Notes: generated from the sequence alone by a model not told the origin. Numbered from the stretch's first letter, positions 32,835 to 44,886 are shown. The stretch is 64,000 bases of DNA from Nonomuraea thailandensis (GCF_024172165.1 NZ_JAMZEB010000002.1:11549001-11613000); one strand, 5' to 3'. Numbers and translations: made by a program.

Positions 32835-35070
32835 GCTCCACGCTGTGGGAGCGGCCCAGCGAGCCGCCGGCCCTGACCACGATGACGGGTCTCTTGCCGG
32901 TCCGCACCGTGACCGTGTCGTCGGCGCGGACGATCCCGCCGACCGCGCGGTCCAGCGTGACCGTGATGACGTCCGCCGTCCTGGTCGGGTCGGCCACGGC
33001 CAGCACGAGCCGCCGGCTCGCCCGGCGCACCATCACCACGCACGGCCGGTCCACGCTCACGATCCACGCGCTGCCCGGGCTCCAGAACGTGGCCCCGAAC
33101 AGCGCCCGCGTCTCCACCGCCTGCAGCTCGGGCGTGTTGGACAACACCCGCGCGGGGCGGGCGCCACGGTAGAAGCGGGTCCGCTCGCGGGTGGCGCCGG
33201 GCAGCAGCACGTACGCGTAGCGGGCGTCCACCGGGTCCACGCCGTGGTCGAACCAGAACGTCACGTAGCGGCGCGTGACCGGCTCGAAGGCGCCCGCGGT
33301 GTCGTCGCCCGTGTTGATGTCGCGCCAGCGGCCCGTACGCGTCTCCACGAGCGTCCTGACCCCCTCGAACACGTAGCCGCCCGTCCCCGGCAGGTGCGCC
33401 CAGCCGTCGCCGACGTGCGGCTCGGCGGTGGTCGCGCGGTTGTCGACCACGGTCTCGATCGCCCGGCCGTCGGAGCTGGAGATGCCGCTGCCGAGCGCCA
33501 CCACGGCCGATTCGAGGCAGAACCACGATTTGCGCGCCCGCAGGCTCACGCCGTCGCCGATCAGCTCCATGGCGCTGACGCCGTACAGGCCGTCGAGCAC
33601 CACCCCGCCCGCCCACGCGCTGGGCGGCCGGTGCACGCGGAAGTCGAGGTCCTCGCGCTCGCGCGGGTCCACCGTGGTCCCGGGCAGCCGGTGCGGGTCC
33701 ACCGTCGGCCAGAAGTCGTGCCCGTAGTGGCCCGGGTCGCCGGTGTAGAGGTAGGTCATGCCGTCGCCGGTGTACCAGCCGTGCCGGTTCTCGCCGTTGA
33801 TCGCCTCGTACGCGGCGGTCCGCTGCGACGACATGCTGATCGCCACCGACCATCCCGCCCTCCGGTGCACGACCCGGTCCATCGAGGGGAACACGAAGTG
33901 CCCGTCGGGCCCGGTCGCGGCCTCGATCGTCTTGTCGTCCAGCACCTCGACCGCCCGCCGGGTCTCCGCCACGCTCGCGTGCTCCAGGTAGGGCAGCGCC
34001 CTGCCGCGCTCGATCCAGCCCTTGGCCAGCTCCCTGAACCGGCCGCGGTACGGCTCGGGCGCGCTGCGCGCCAGCAGCAGCACCGCCCCGGTGGCCCCGT
34101 GGCCCGCCACGCTGTCGGGGAACGCCTGCCTGGTGGCCGCCCGGCCCCTGACGGTGTCCATGAGCAGCCCGTCGTGGATGAACGGCGCGAAGGAGCGCTC
34201 CACGGCGTCCAGCACCACCTGTTGCCCGGGGTCGGAGATCTCCCAGGGCGAGCCGTGCAGCAGCGCCACGGTCTCGGAGACCGCGATGAGCAGAGACAGG
34301 CCGTACGAGCCCGTGTAGGCGACCACGTCGTGCTGGATGAACGAGCCGTCGCGGTGGAAGCCGTCGCCCGAGTCCACGTAGCCGAACACGCTGTGCCGCC
34401 CGCCGTCGCGCACGTCCGAGAGCCCGTCGCGGGCCAGCGCCAGCTTGTCGGCGCGGCGCCCCGCCACGCCGCGGAAGGCGACGATCGCGGCCTTGTCGGC
34501 CCGGTTGGCGCCGCTCTCGCTGGCGTCCGGCCAGCCCGCCCGGCGGTCGGCGTCCGGGCAGAACCGGTCGATCGCGCCGAGGTAGGACTCCAGCCGGGGC
34601 GCGTCGAGCCGGTCGCCGAGCAGCACGCAGGCGCGGCTCAGCTCGGCGGGCGTGCCGATCTCCCAGAACCACCAGTTGCCGGTCTCGGGCAGCCGCTCGT
34701 TGTAGTGCCGCTCGTACAGCAGGTCGAGCGCCTCGATCACCTTCGCCGCCACGGCGTCGTCGCCGTGCTGGGCGGTGCCCGGCGTGGCCCAGGCGGCGGC
34801 GATGGCGCGCAGCCGCCCGTAGCTGCCGGTCACGTGCCCCGGACGGCCTTCGAGCGGGAGGTCGGGCCAGATCAGGCCGGGCACCATCTGGGCCAGCCAG
34901 GTGGCCGCCCGCTCGCTCAGCGCGGCCAGCGGCCGGGCGTAGACCGGGTCGGTGATGTCGAAGTCGCCGCCGGTCAGGAGGGTCACGGCGGTGGTGCGTA
35001 GAGCCTCGAAGTCGTGCGTGGCAGACGATCGCGAGGCGTCGGATGAGCGCATGCCGCTAGCTTGACCCAT
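32794..35070 (-). CDS. Polysaccharide lyase family 8 (hyaluronate/xanthan lyase type)
   Basis: 758-aa lyase predicted to cut uronic-acid polysaccharides by beta-elimination. The alpha/alpha toroid carries GNWWFWEIGTP (131-141) and the catalytic candidates Asn189 (SGANR), His247 (FIQH) and Tyr256 (TGSYG), with an Arg in VRGRAATR. The beta part shows YEAINGENRHGWYTGDGM and DPHRLPGTTVD, which are diagnostic for PL8. Most secreted PL8 enzymes have a Tat or Sec signal. Here the N-terminus (MGQASGMRSSDASRSS) has none, and no better upstream start was found. It converges on and overlaps tag. The substrate could be hyaluronate, chondroitin or xanthan. Confidence 0.88.
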   Translation of the reverse strand: MGQASGMRSSDASRSSATHDFEALRTTAVTLLTGGDFDITDPVYARPLAALSERAATWLAQMVPGLIWPDLPLEGRPGHVTGSYGRLRAIAAAWATPGTAQHGDDAVAAKVIEALDLLYERHYNERLPETGNWWFWEIGTPAELSRACVLLGDRLDAPRLESYLGAIDRFCPDADRRAGWPDASESGANRADKAAIVAFRGVAGRRADKLALARDGLSDVRDGGRHSVFGYVDSGDGFHRDGSFIQHDVVAYTGSYGLSLLIAVSETVALLHGSPWEISDPGQQVVLDAVERSFAPFIHDGLLMDTVRGRAATRQAFPDSVAGHGATGAVLLLARSAPEPYRGRFRELAKGWIERGRALPYLEHASVAETRRAVEVLDDKTIEAATGPDGHFVFPSMDRVVHRRAGWSVAISMSSQRTAAYEAINGENRHGWYTGDGMTYLYTGDPGHYGHDFWPTVDPHRLPGTTVDPREREDLDFRVHRPPSAWAGGVVLDGLYGVSAMELIGDGVSLRARKSWFCLESAVVALGSGISSSDGRAIETVVDNRATTAEPHVGDGWAHLPGTGGYVFEGVRTLVETRTGRWRDINTGDDTAGAFEPVTRRYVTFWFDHGVDPVDARYAYVLLPGATRERTRFYRGARPARVLSNTPELQAVETRALFGATFWSPGSAWIVSVDRPCVVMVRRASRRLVLAVADPTRTADVITVTLDRAVGGIVRADDTVTVRTGKRPVIVVRAGGSLGRSHSVELTDYGPRSPRGDR

Positions 35071-35088
35071 CGAAGCGTGGTCGATCGG

Positions 35089-35865
35089 TTACTCGCCGTT
35101 GAAGGTCGGCATCTCTTTGGCGAGGAAGGCTCTGGTGGCGTTCAGGTGATCGCTGGTCGCGACGCAGTCGTCCTGGAGGTCGGCCTCCATGGCCAGCGCG
35201 TCGGGCAGCGGGTGCGTCGCGGCGTGGGCCAGGGCGCGCTTCGTGGCGGCGTAGGCCAGGGTGGGGCCGCTCGCGAGGCGCACGGAGAGCTCGTGGGCGG
35301 CCTTCAGCACGTCGCCCGCGGGCACCACGCGGGTGACCAGGCCCAGCTCGAGCGCGCGGGCCGCGTCGAGCGGCTCGCCGAGCAGCATCAGCTCCGCGGC
35401 CCGGCCCGCGCCGACCAGGCGCTGCAGCGTCCAGGACGCGCCCGAGTCGGGCGCCAGGCCGATGCCGGCGAACGCCAGCGCGAACTTGGCGCGATCGGAG
35501 GCCACCCGCAGGTCACAGGCGAAGGCCAGCGACGCGCCGGCGCCCGCCGCCACGCCGTTGACCGCGGCCACCACCGGCTTCGGCATCGTGGTGATCAGCT
35601 CCACGATCGGGTTGTAGTGCTCGCGCACCGTGCCGGCCAGGCCGCGGCCCGCCTCCAGGTTGGCGGCGTGCTCGCGCAGGTCCTGGCCCGCGCAGAAGGC
35701 CCGGCCCGAGCCGGTGAGCAGCACGGCGCGCACGCCGCGGTCGCCGGCGGCCCGGCGCAGCGCGTCGAGCAGGGCCTGCTTGACCTCGACGGTCAGCGAG
35801 TTCATGGCGTCGGGGCGGTCGAGCGTGATGGTGGCGACGGCGTCTGCCAGGTCGTAGCGGATCAC
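35089..35865 (-). CDS. Enoyl-CoA hydratase/isomerase, PaaG-like
   Basis: Crotonase-fold enzyme, 258 aa. Oxyanion-hole and CoA motifs: GRAFCAGQDLREH (about residues 54-66) and AVNGVAAGAGASLAFACDL (about 103-121). Asp in LAPDSGASW replaces the hydratase Glu, which is the pattern of PaaG-type ring-epoxide isomerases and 2,3-isomerases. It starts with GTG one base after the stop of a PaaX-family regulator and has AAGGAG six bases upstream. No other phenylacetate genes are in the window, so the pathway is uncertain. Confidence 0.82.
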   Translation of the reverse strand: MIRYDLADAVATITLDRPDAMNSLTVEVKQALLDALRRAAGDRGVRAVLLTGSGRAFCAGQDLREHAANLEAGRGLAGTVREHYNPIVELITTMPKPVVAAVNGVAAGAGASLAFACDLRVASDRAKFALAFAGIGLAPDSGASWTLQRLVGAGRAAELMLLGEPLDAARALELGLVTRVVPAGDVLKAAHELSVRLASGPTLAYAATKRALAHAATHPLPDALAMEADLQDDCVATSDHLNATRAFLAKEMPTFNGE

Positions 35866-35866
35866 G

Positions 35867-36661
35867 TCACAACTCCTTGTCGACGAACGCGGCGGCCGCG
35901 GGCAGCAGCCGGGCGGCCTCCTGCTCGAAGTACGCCCTGGCCTTCTCGCCCGGCCAGCCCGCCGGCAGCAGCTCGGGCGGCAGGCCGGGGTCGCGGAACA
36001 GGAAGTTGCGCCAGCCGTGCACCAGCCGGCTGCGGGTGGCGAACACCTGGTCGGGCGGGGCTCCTTCGGGCAGCGTGCTGATCAGCGTGACAGCTTCGGC
36101 GTGCCAGTGCTCGTACGCCTCGCCGATGGCGGCCAGATCCCAGGCCCTGGCGACCAGCTCGCGCGGGTCGCCCTCCAGCGCCGCGTCGAACCGGTCGGCG
36201 CCCACCCCCTCGCCTTCGAGCAGGTTGTCCAGCTCGATGGACGAGCGCGGGCCGATCCAGGTGGTCTCCGACAGCGACGCGTACCCCAGGAACGTCAGGT
36301 CGGCCCGCAGCCGCTCCCTGCGCGGACGCTCCTTCACCGGCTCGAAGACGATCACGTGCCAGCGGCCGTGCCAGGTGAGTGTCCCGGCTCGGTAAATTCT
36401 CAGCGCCGCCTCATCCAGCCGCCTGACACACTTCGGAGTCAGCCCGTAGCCGGCCCCCTGAGGAAGCCGTAACGGCCGCAGCCACCCCTGCCGGACCATG
36501 CGCGAAACCGCCGTGCGGACCGCCGGAGCGGCGATGTCCAGGGGTTTCATCAGCCGCACGAGCGCGGCGACGGACGCCTGGCCACCGCGCGAGCGCAGGT
36601 GGTCTCCGTAGAGGTCGAACAGAGCGGCGCGAGCGTGCACGAAGTCCAGTTTGGACGTCAT
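35867..36661 (-). CDS. PaaX family transcriptional regulator
   Basis: 264-aa GntR-like repressor of the PaaX family. An N-terminal winged helix (about residues 5-70; FDLYGDHLRSRGG, VRTAVSRMVRQGWLRP) is followed by the PaaX middle and C-terminal domains (WHGRWHVIVFEPVKERPRRERLR; LFRDPGLPPELLPAGWPGEKAR). PaaX proteins respond to phenylacetyl-CoA. ATG 36661 is chosen over TTG 36676 because GAGG lies six bases before it. It forms an operon with the PaaG-like gene and presumably controls it. Confidence 0.85.
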   Translation of the reverse strand: MTSKLDFVHARAALFDLYGDHLRSRGGQASVAALVRLMKPLDIAAPAVRTAVSRMVRQGWLRPLRLPQGAGYGLTPKCVRRLDEAALRIYRAGTLTWHGRWHVIVFEPVKERPRRERLRADLTFLGYASLSETTWIGPRSSIELDNLLEGEGVGADRFDAALEGDPRELVARAWDLAAIGEAYEHWHAEAVTLISTLPEGAPPDQVFATRSRLVHGWRNFLFRDPGLPPELLPAGWPGEKARAYFEQEAARLLPAAAAFVDKEL

Positions 36662-36820
36662 CGCACGCCTCGACAACGCATTCTGGGAGGAGATCGTTAC
36701 CCATGAGGGCTCTCGATGCGGGAGAATAGGACATCACAGAAGACGTGAATGCGCCGACCACCCCCTCGGGAGGTCGGAAATCGCGGGCCGCGGGAGCCCA
36801 AGGCAGGAAGGGATGCACGC

Positions 36821-36988
36821 ATGGCGGCGATGAAGCCGCGGACCGGCGATGGTCCGCTCGAGGTCACCAAGGAAGGGCGCGGCATTGTCATGCGGGTCCC
36901 CCTGGAGGGTGGCGGCCGGCTCGTCGTGGAGATCTCCGCCGACGAGGCAAAGGCGCTCGGCGAGGCGTTGAAGAACGTCGTCGGCTGA
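36821..36988 (+). CDS. DUF3117 small conserved protein
   Basis: 55 aa and highly conserved among actinobacteria (AAMKPRTGDGPLEVTKEGRGI; VEISADEAKALGEALKNVVG). The function is unknown. The start at ATG 36821 matches the family length and follows a purine-rich GGAAGGGA. It is followed 28 bp later by an 11-bp-stem hairpin and then pepA. Confidence 0.9.
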   Translation: MAAMKPRTGDGPLEVTKEGRGIVMRVPLEGGGRLVVEISADEAKALGEALKNVVG

Positions 36989-37015
36989 GCGCTCCCGAGA
37001 GACAACTTGGTTCCA

Positions 37016-37045
37016 CGACCCTGGCGTAGAGCGGCGCCAGGGTCG
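37016..37045 (+). terminator. Hairpin between DUF3117 gene and pepA
   Basis: Perfect 11-bp stem CGACCCTGGCG with CGCCAGGGTCG, loop TAGAGCGG. It could end the DUF3117 transcript or act as a pepA leader structure, being 25 bp before the pepA start. Confidence 0.65.
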
Positions 37046-37069
37046 CTGACGTTCGAGGAGAGATTTTCC

Positions 37070-38469
<1,400 letters not shown>

Positions 38470-38473
<4 letters not shown>

Positions 38474-39108
38474 TCGCTGATCTTGAGGGCGGCGAGCAGG
38501 CCGTCGCCCAGCGGCATCAGCACCGAGCGCAGCCGCTCGTCCGACTGCACCAGCTTGCCCACCTCGCGCAGCGTCACCGTCTCCGGGTCGCGCTGCGCGG
38601 GGTCGGCCACGCGGTTGTGCCACAACATGTTGTCGAAGGCCACGATGCCGCCCACGCGCAGCAGGCGTACCGCCTCGGCCAGGTAGTCGGCGTACTCGTG
38701 CTTGGCGCCGTCGGCGAACACCATGTCGTAGCCGCCGTCGGACAGCCGCGGCAGCACGTCGAGCCCCCGGCCGGAGATCAGCCGCACCCGGCTGCCGGAG
38801 AATCCGGCCTCCGTGAACGCCTTCCTGGCCAGCCGCTGGTGCTCCGGCTCGACGTCCACGCTGGTGAGCGTGCCGTCCGTGCGCATGCCGCGCAGCAGCC
38901 ACAGCCCCGAGACGCCGCAGCCCGTGCCGATCTCGACGACGGACTTGGCGTTGACGGCGGTCGCGAGGAAGCACAACGCCGCCCCGGCCCCGGGAAGGAC
39001 GGGCGTCGCACCCATCTCCAGCCCGCGCTGCCGCGCCGCGTGCAGGATCTCATCCTCGTGATGGAACTGCTCCGCATAGGCCAGAGTGGCCTCCACCGGA
39101 GTGGTCAT
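38470..39108 (-). CDS. O-methyltransferase, CCoAOMT family (Rv1220c-like)
   Basis: 212-aa SAM-dependent O-methyltransferase of family 3. It has VVEIGTGCGVSGLWLLRGM (SAM motif I, about residues 57-75), DVEPEHQRLA and DMVFADGAKHEY, followed by GGIVAFDNMLWHNRV, where Asp and Asn bind the metal. It lies divergently beside sigE, just as Rv1220c does in Mycobacterium tuberculosis, so the neighbourhood is conserved. The substrate is unknown. Confidence 0.9.
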
Positions 39109-39186
39109 CGGCCTCCTCCCCCCACTTTCGTGCGATTGGTCCGCGAGATAGGCACCGATCGCAGCCTAGGGGAGACGCGGCAGGAC

Positions 39187-39213
39187 GGGAACTCAGGAGG
39201 GACCTAAGGCGTT
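39187..39213 (+). promoter_or_regulatory. ECF (SigE/SigH-type) promoter in front of sigE
   Basis: GGGAACT (39187-39193), a 16-base spacer, then CGTT (39210-39213) fits the -35/-10 pattern recognised by SigE- and SigH-type sigma factors. It lies 105 bp before the sigE start and points at autoregulation. Confidence 0.65.
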
Positions 39214-39317
39214 GCAGGTTTAAACGGGCTTTGCCGGTCCGGAAGGCAGGCAGTGCGCACGAAGGGACGAAACCAGGCACTATGGCGGTAGCGGTGGTCC
39301 CAAAGAGAGGAGTTCTG

Positions 39318-39914
39318 GTGGACGAAAGCGACCACCAGACCGATACTCCCGTGTCGTCTGATTGGACTCCTCCGACGTGGGAGGAGGTCGTGCGGACGCA
39401 CTCCGCGCGTGTGTATCGGCTGGCGTACCGGCTGACCGGCAATGTCCACGATGCCGAGGACCTCACGCAGGAGGTCTTCGTCCGGGTTTTCAGGTCGCTG
39501 TCGAGCTACACCCCCGGCACGTTCGAGGGGTGGCTGCACCGGATCACGACCAACCTGTTCCTCGACATGGCGCGGCGCAAGCAGCGCATCCGGTTCGAGG
39601 GGCTGGCGGACGACGCGGCCGAGCGGCTGCGCGGCCGCGAGCCGTCTCCGGCGCAGGCGTTCGACGACGCCCACCTGGAGCCCGACATCCAGGCCGCCCT
39701 CGACGCGCTCGCACCCGAGTTCCGGGCCGCGATCGTGCTGTGCGACATCGAGGGCCTGTCATACGAGGAGATCGCGGCCACGCTCGGCGTCAAGCTGGGT
39801 ACGGTCCGAAGCCGTATTCACCGAGGCCGGGCGCAGTTGCGGGAGGCGCTCGACCATCGAGCCCCCCGTAATTCACAACTCCCCCCGACCGTGATCCGTG
39901 GGGAGGAAGTCTGA
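39318..39914 (+). CDS. sigE: ECF RNA polymerase sigma factor SigE
   Basis: 198-aa extracytoplasmic-function sigma factor for envelope stress. Region 2 (about residues 22-90) has YRLAYRLTGNVHDAEDLTQEVFVRVF. Region 4 (about 130-180) has LCDIEGLSYEEIAATLGVKLGTVRSRIHRGRAQLR. GTG 39318 is chosen because AGAGGAG lies five bases upstream; in-frame ATG codons at 39282 and 39231 lack such a site. An anti-sigma gene follows after one base, then htrA and tatB, the order seen around mycobacterial sigE. Confidence 0.92.
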   Translation: MDESDHQTDTPVSSDWTPPTWEEVVRTHSARVYRLAYRLTGNVHDAEDLTQEVFVRVFRSLSSYTPGTFEGWLHRITTNLFLDMARRKQRIRFEGLADDAAERLRGREPSPAQAFDDAHLEPDIQAALDALAPEFRAAIVLCDIEGLSYEEIAATLGVKLGTVRSRIHRGRAQLREALDHRAPRNSQLPPTVIRGEEV

Positions 39915-39915
39915 T

Positions 39916-40443
39916 ATGTCCCATCTTGGAGAGCGTGTATCCGCGCTGGTCGACGGAGAGCTCAACCACACCGAGCGCGAGCGCGCGCTCGCGCACCTGA
40001 CTTTCTGCGCTGACTGCAGGCGCGAGGTCGAGTCGGTGCGGGCGCTGAAGACGCGCCTGCGCTCGCTGGAGACCCCCGCCATGCCGGCGGACCTGACGAT
40101 GTCCCTGCTCCGGATGGCGGAGCCGGGCGGGCCGCTGCCGCCGAGGGAGCGCCCTTTCCCCACGCGTACGTTCGGGGGAGTGCCCATCCCCGGGCCGCAC
40201 ACCATCGCGCCGCTGGACAACCGCCCGCGCAGGGACGCCACTGGTGGAGCCACGGGCCCTGGCCGCGGTGGTAGGAGGCGCTCGGCGTACGTGGCGGTCG
40301 GGGTGGTCTCGGCAGCCGTGGCGATCGGCACCTTCTTCGCCACCACCGGCATCGGCCAGAACAATCCGGCCCCGCCGGTTGAACTGTTCCAGCAGCAGGC
40401 CCGTACTACGCCTACGAACGGCTCTTCGACCGCCACTCCTTGA
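39916..40443 (+). CDS. rseA: Zinc-finger anti-sigma factor, RseA-like
   Basis: 175-aa membrane-linked anti-sigma factor that would hold SigE inactive. The N-terminal ZAS domain shows HLTFCADCR (HxxxCxxC, residues 27-35). A disordered Pro/Gly-rich middle is followed by one membrane segment (AYVAVGVVSAAVAIGTFFATTG, about residues 123-145) and a short outer tail. It starts one base after the sigE stop, so the two are coupled. Confidence 0.88.
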   Translation: MSHLGERVSALVDGELNHTERERALAHLTFCADCRREVESVRALKTRLRSLETPAMPADLTMSLLRMAEPGGPLPPRERPFPTRTFGGVPIPGPHTIAPLDNRPRRDATGGATGPGRGGRRRSAYVAVGVVSAAVAIGTFFATTGIGQNNPAPPVELFQQQARTTPTNGSSTATP

Positions 40444-40607
40444 CCGGGTCATGCCGGGGAGCAAACGGTTGGCGTAGTCGGCGGCGCGCGGGGCATACGA
40501 TCTGGGTTCGGGAATTGTCACAAGCAAGTCCTGACAAAACCTTTATAACCCTCGTATGCCGCAGGAGCGAGGATGCGGTGGCCGAGCCAAGGAGTGGTGA
40601 GACTTAG
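40444..40607. promoter_or_regulatory. htrA upstream region
   Basis: 164 bp, AT-rich around 40537-40556 (ACAAAACCTTTATAACC). A GGGAATT at 40509 has no CGTT at the right spacing, so it does not match the SigE pattern well. A separate promoter for htrA is possible but not defined. Confidence 0.3.
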
Positions 40608-42476
<1,869 letters not shown>

Positions 42477-42659
42477 CGCATCCCGCTCCTCGCCCACCGC
42501 GCCGCGGCGGGGCCCTAGGGCCTCCCGCGGCGTGACTGTTCCCCGGGGTGGGCGGATGATATGACCCAGGGGTGACGACCGACCTACCCGATGGAGCCCT
42601 TAGTCTGTGGATAGGCCGGGGTTGTCCTCGGAGAGGTTTGACTGCGGTAGGAGCTCACG

Positions 42660-43028
42660 GTGTTCGGACTCGGGTGGATGGAGGTCGGCGCGCTGATCGT
42701 GATCGCGCTGCTCGTCTTCGGTCCAGAAAGACTGCCGCAGGCCGCCGCGCAGGCGGGTAAGACGCTGCGCAACCTGCGCCGGATGGCCAACAACGCGCGT
42801 GACGACCTGCGTGCGGGGCTGGGCCCGGAGTTCCAGAACTTCGACCCCGCCGATCTGAACCCGCGCAACTTCGTGCGCAAGCATCTCCTCGACGACCTAG
42901 AGGACGACTGGAACGACAACAAGCAGCGCGAGCTGGAGCCCGCGGGCGCGCCGGCCCCGTACGCGGCTGAGCCGGTCGATGAGCTGGGTTACGGCGAGCT
43001 GCCGCCCTACGACTCCGAGGCGACCTGA
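42660..43028 (+). CDS. tatB: Sec-independent translocase subunit TatB
   Basis: 122 aa, part of the twin-arginine translocase for folded proteins. The N-terminal membrane helix has the conserved Glu and FGP hinge (WMEVGALIVIALLVFGPERLP), then an amphipathic helix and an acidic tail. GTG 42660 follows AGGAGCTCACG. tatA and tatC are not here, as is normal for actinobacteria. It follows htrA as in other actinomycetes. Confidence 0.92.
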   Translation: MFGLGWMEVGALIVIALLVFGPERLPQAAAQAGKTLRNLRRMANNARDDLRAGLGPEFQNFDPADLNPRNFVRKHLLDDLEDDWNDNKQRELEPAGAPAPYAAEPVDELGYGELPPYDSEAT

Positions 43029-43062
43029 GGCGGCCGTCCGTCGCCGTTCGGAGGGCATGAAA

Positions 43063-43088
43063 GAGCCCCCTCCGGTGAGAGGGGGCTC
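43063..43088. terminator. Bidirectional terminator between tatB and mrp
   Basis: Perfect 10-bp stem GAGCCCCCTC with GAGGGGGCTC, loop CGGTGA, in the 79-bp convergent gap. Confidence 0.8.
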
Positions 43089-43107
43089 CGTGCGCGCGCA
43101 GGAGCGG

Positions 43108-44244
43108 TCAGCGGCGCGGGTTGAGGCCGAGCTGGAGGCCCTTCAGGCTGGATGAGCGCTTGCTCAGGCCGGCGGCGATCTTCCTGAGCTCGGTGGCGGC
43201 CGGCGCGTCGGGGTCGGTGAGGACCAGCGGCTTGCCCTCGTCGCCGCCCTCGCGCAGCCGCATGTCGATCGGCACCTGGCCGAGCAGCGGGACGCGCGCT
43301 CCCAGCGTGCGGGTCAGCGCGTCGGCCACCGTCTGGCCGCCGCCCTCGCCGAAGACGGCGATGCGCTCGTCGCAGTGGGGGCAGGGCAGCCAGGCCATGT
43401 TCTCGATGACGCCGGCGATCTGCTGGTGGGTCTGGGCGGCGATCGAGCCGGCGCGCTCGGCCACCTCGGCGGCGGCCATCTGCGGCGTGGTGACGACCAG
43501 GATCTCCGCCCCGGGCAGCCGCTGGGCCACCGAGATGGCGATGTCGCCCGTGCCGGGCGGCAGGTCGAGCAGGAGCACGTCGAGGTCGCCCCAGTAGACG
43601 TCGGCCAGGAACTGGTGCAGCGCCCGGTCGAGCATGGGCCCGCGCCAGACCACCGGCGTGTTGCCCGGCGGCTTGAACATCCCCACCGAGATGACCTTGA
43701 TGTCGTGGGCCACCGGCGGCATGATCATGTCCTCGACCTTGGTGGGCCGCTCGGCGGCGCCCAGCATGCGAGGGATGCTGTGACCGTAGATGTCGGCGTC
43801 GACGATGCCGACCTTGAGGCCGTTGGAGGCCATGGCGGCGGCGAGGTTGACCGTGACGGACGACTTGCCGACCCCGCCCTTGCCGCTGGCCACCGCGAAC
43901 ACGCGGGTCAGCGAGCCCGGCTGGTTGAAGGGGATCTCCTTCTCCGGCCCGCGGTCGCCGCGCAGCTTGGTCTGCAGCGTCTTGCGCTGCTCGGCGCTCA
44001 TGACGTCGAGCTCGATCTGGACGCCGGTCACACCTTCGACCTTGGAGACGGCGGTGGTGACATCGCGGGTGATGGTGTCCTTCATCGGACATCCGGCCAC
44101 GGTCAGGTACACGCCTACGCGCACCGCCCCATCGGGAGCGATCTCGATGTTCTTGACCATGTCGAGGTCCGTGATCGGGCGACGGATCTCGGGGTCGATG
44201 ACGGTGGACAGGGCCGCCGTCACGAGTTCCTGGGTTGGTGCCAT
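43108..44244 (-). CDS. mrp: Mrp/ApbC iron-sulfur carrier ATPase
   Basis: 378-aa P-loop protein that carries and inserts iron-sulfur clusters. The N-terminal MIP18/DUF59 domain (1-95) includes AGCPMKDTI. The ATPase has SGKGGVGKSSVTVNL (about residues 119-133, a MinD-type deviant Walker A) and LLLDLPPGTGD. The cluster-binding CPHC lies in WLPCPHCDERIAVFG. It converges on tatB at a shared terminator; mrp beside the sigE block is also known from mycobacteria. Confidence 0.93.
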   Translation of the reverse strand: MAPTQELVTAALSTVIDPEIRRPITDLDMVKNIEIAPDGAVRVGVYLTVAGCPMKDTITRDVTTAVSKVEGVTGVQIELDVMSAEQRKTLQTKLRGDRGPEKEIPFNQPGSLTRVFAVASGKGGVGKSSVTVNLAAAMASNGLKVGIVDADIYGHSIPRMLGAAERPTKVEDMIMPPVAHDIKVISVGMFKPPGNTPVVWRGPMLDRALHQFLADVYWGDLDVLLLDLPPGTGDIAISVAQRLPGAEILVVTTPQMAAAEVAERAGSIAAQTHQQIAGVIENMAWLPCPHCDERIAVFGEGGGQTVADALTRTLGARVPLLGQVPIDMRLREGGDEGKPLVLTDPDAPAATELRKIAAGLSKRSSSLKGLQLGLNPRR

Positions 44245-44368
44245 CGAAGTCTCGGCACGAGGGAGTGCCGTCCCTCCTTAGTCGGTCTATGTGTGACAGG
44301 CGCAGGACGCCAGCGAGGATGCCCCTCCATGGTATGAACCGAAGCCCGCGCTGGGTTAATCCGCACTG

Positions 44369-44394
44369 TTAGATGTCTGTGCAACAACGTCTAA
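44369..44394 (+). promoter_or_regulatory. Operator over the marR promoter
   Basis: TTAGATGT and ACGTCTAA form an inverted repeat (7 of 8 pairs, 10-bp spacer) that overlaps the -10 box. This is the expected place for autorepression by the MarR protein encoded next. Confidence 0.5.
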
Positions 44395-44397
44395 GGT
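44392..44397 (+). promoter_or_regulatory. -10 box of marR gene (leaderless)
   Basis: TAAGGT, six bases before GTG 44404. Confidence 0.5.
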
Positions 44398-44403
44398 TAC
44401 TCC

Positions 44404-44886
44404 GTGACTCTTCTGCGCGACGAGGGCCTGACCGCCGGAGAACTGGCGGTCTGGCGCATGTTGCAACGAGCCCAGGTGCGCGTCACCCGCCATCTGGAGA
44501 GCGAGCTGCTCGTCGCGCACGACCTGCCGCTGGCCTCGTACGAGGTGCTGGCGCAGCTCGCCGAGGCCCCGCGCGGGCGGCTGCGGATGAACGACCTGGC
44601 CGACCGGGTGCTGCTCTCGCGCAGCGGCCTGACCAGGCTCATCGACCGGCTCCAGCGCGACGGCCTGGTGGCGCGCGAGGCGTGCGCCGACGACGCCCGC
44701 GGCCTGTACGCGGTGCTGAGCGACCGCGGCGCGGCCCGGCTGGCCGAGGCGACGCCGACCTACCTGCGCGGCATCAGGAGGCAGTTCATCGGCATGCTGG
44801 ACGCGGGGGAGATCGCACAGGTGCGCCGCATGCTCGCCAAGCTCGGCGACGAGCTCAGCGCCCCGCCTCCTGACCGCTCCCCTTGA
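44404..44886 (+). CDS. MarR family transcriptional regulator
   Basis: 160-aa dimeric winged-helix repressor. Helix-turn-helix and wing at about residues 58-100 (RMNDLADRVLLSRSGLTRLIDRLQRDGLV, then DDARGLYAVLSDRG). The first helix, AVWRMLQRAQVRVTRHLESELL, is the dimer part. It may repress itself at the dyad upstream; other targets are unknown. Its 3' end overlaps the convergent DUF1003 gene by 32 bp. Confidence 0.88.
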   Translation: MTLLRDEGLTAGELAVWRMLQRAQVRVTRHLESELLVAHDLPLASYEVLAQLAEAPRGRLRMNDLADRVLLSRSGLTRLIDRLQRDGLVAREACADDARGLYAVLSDRGAARLAEATPTYLRGIRRQFIGMLDAGEIAQVRRMLAKLGDELSAPPPDRSP

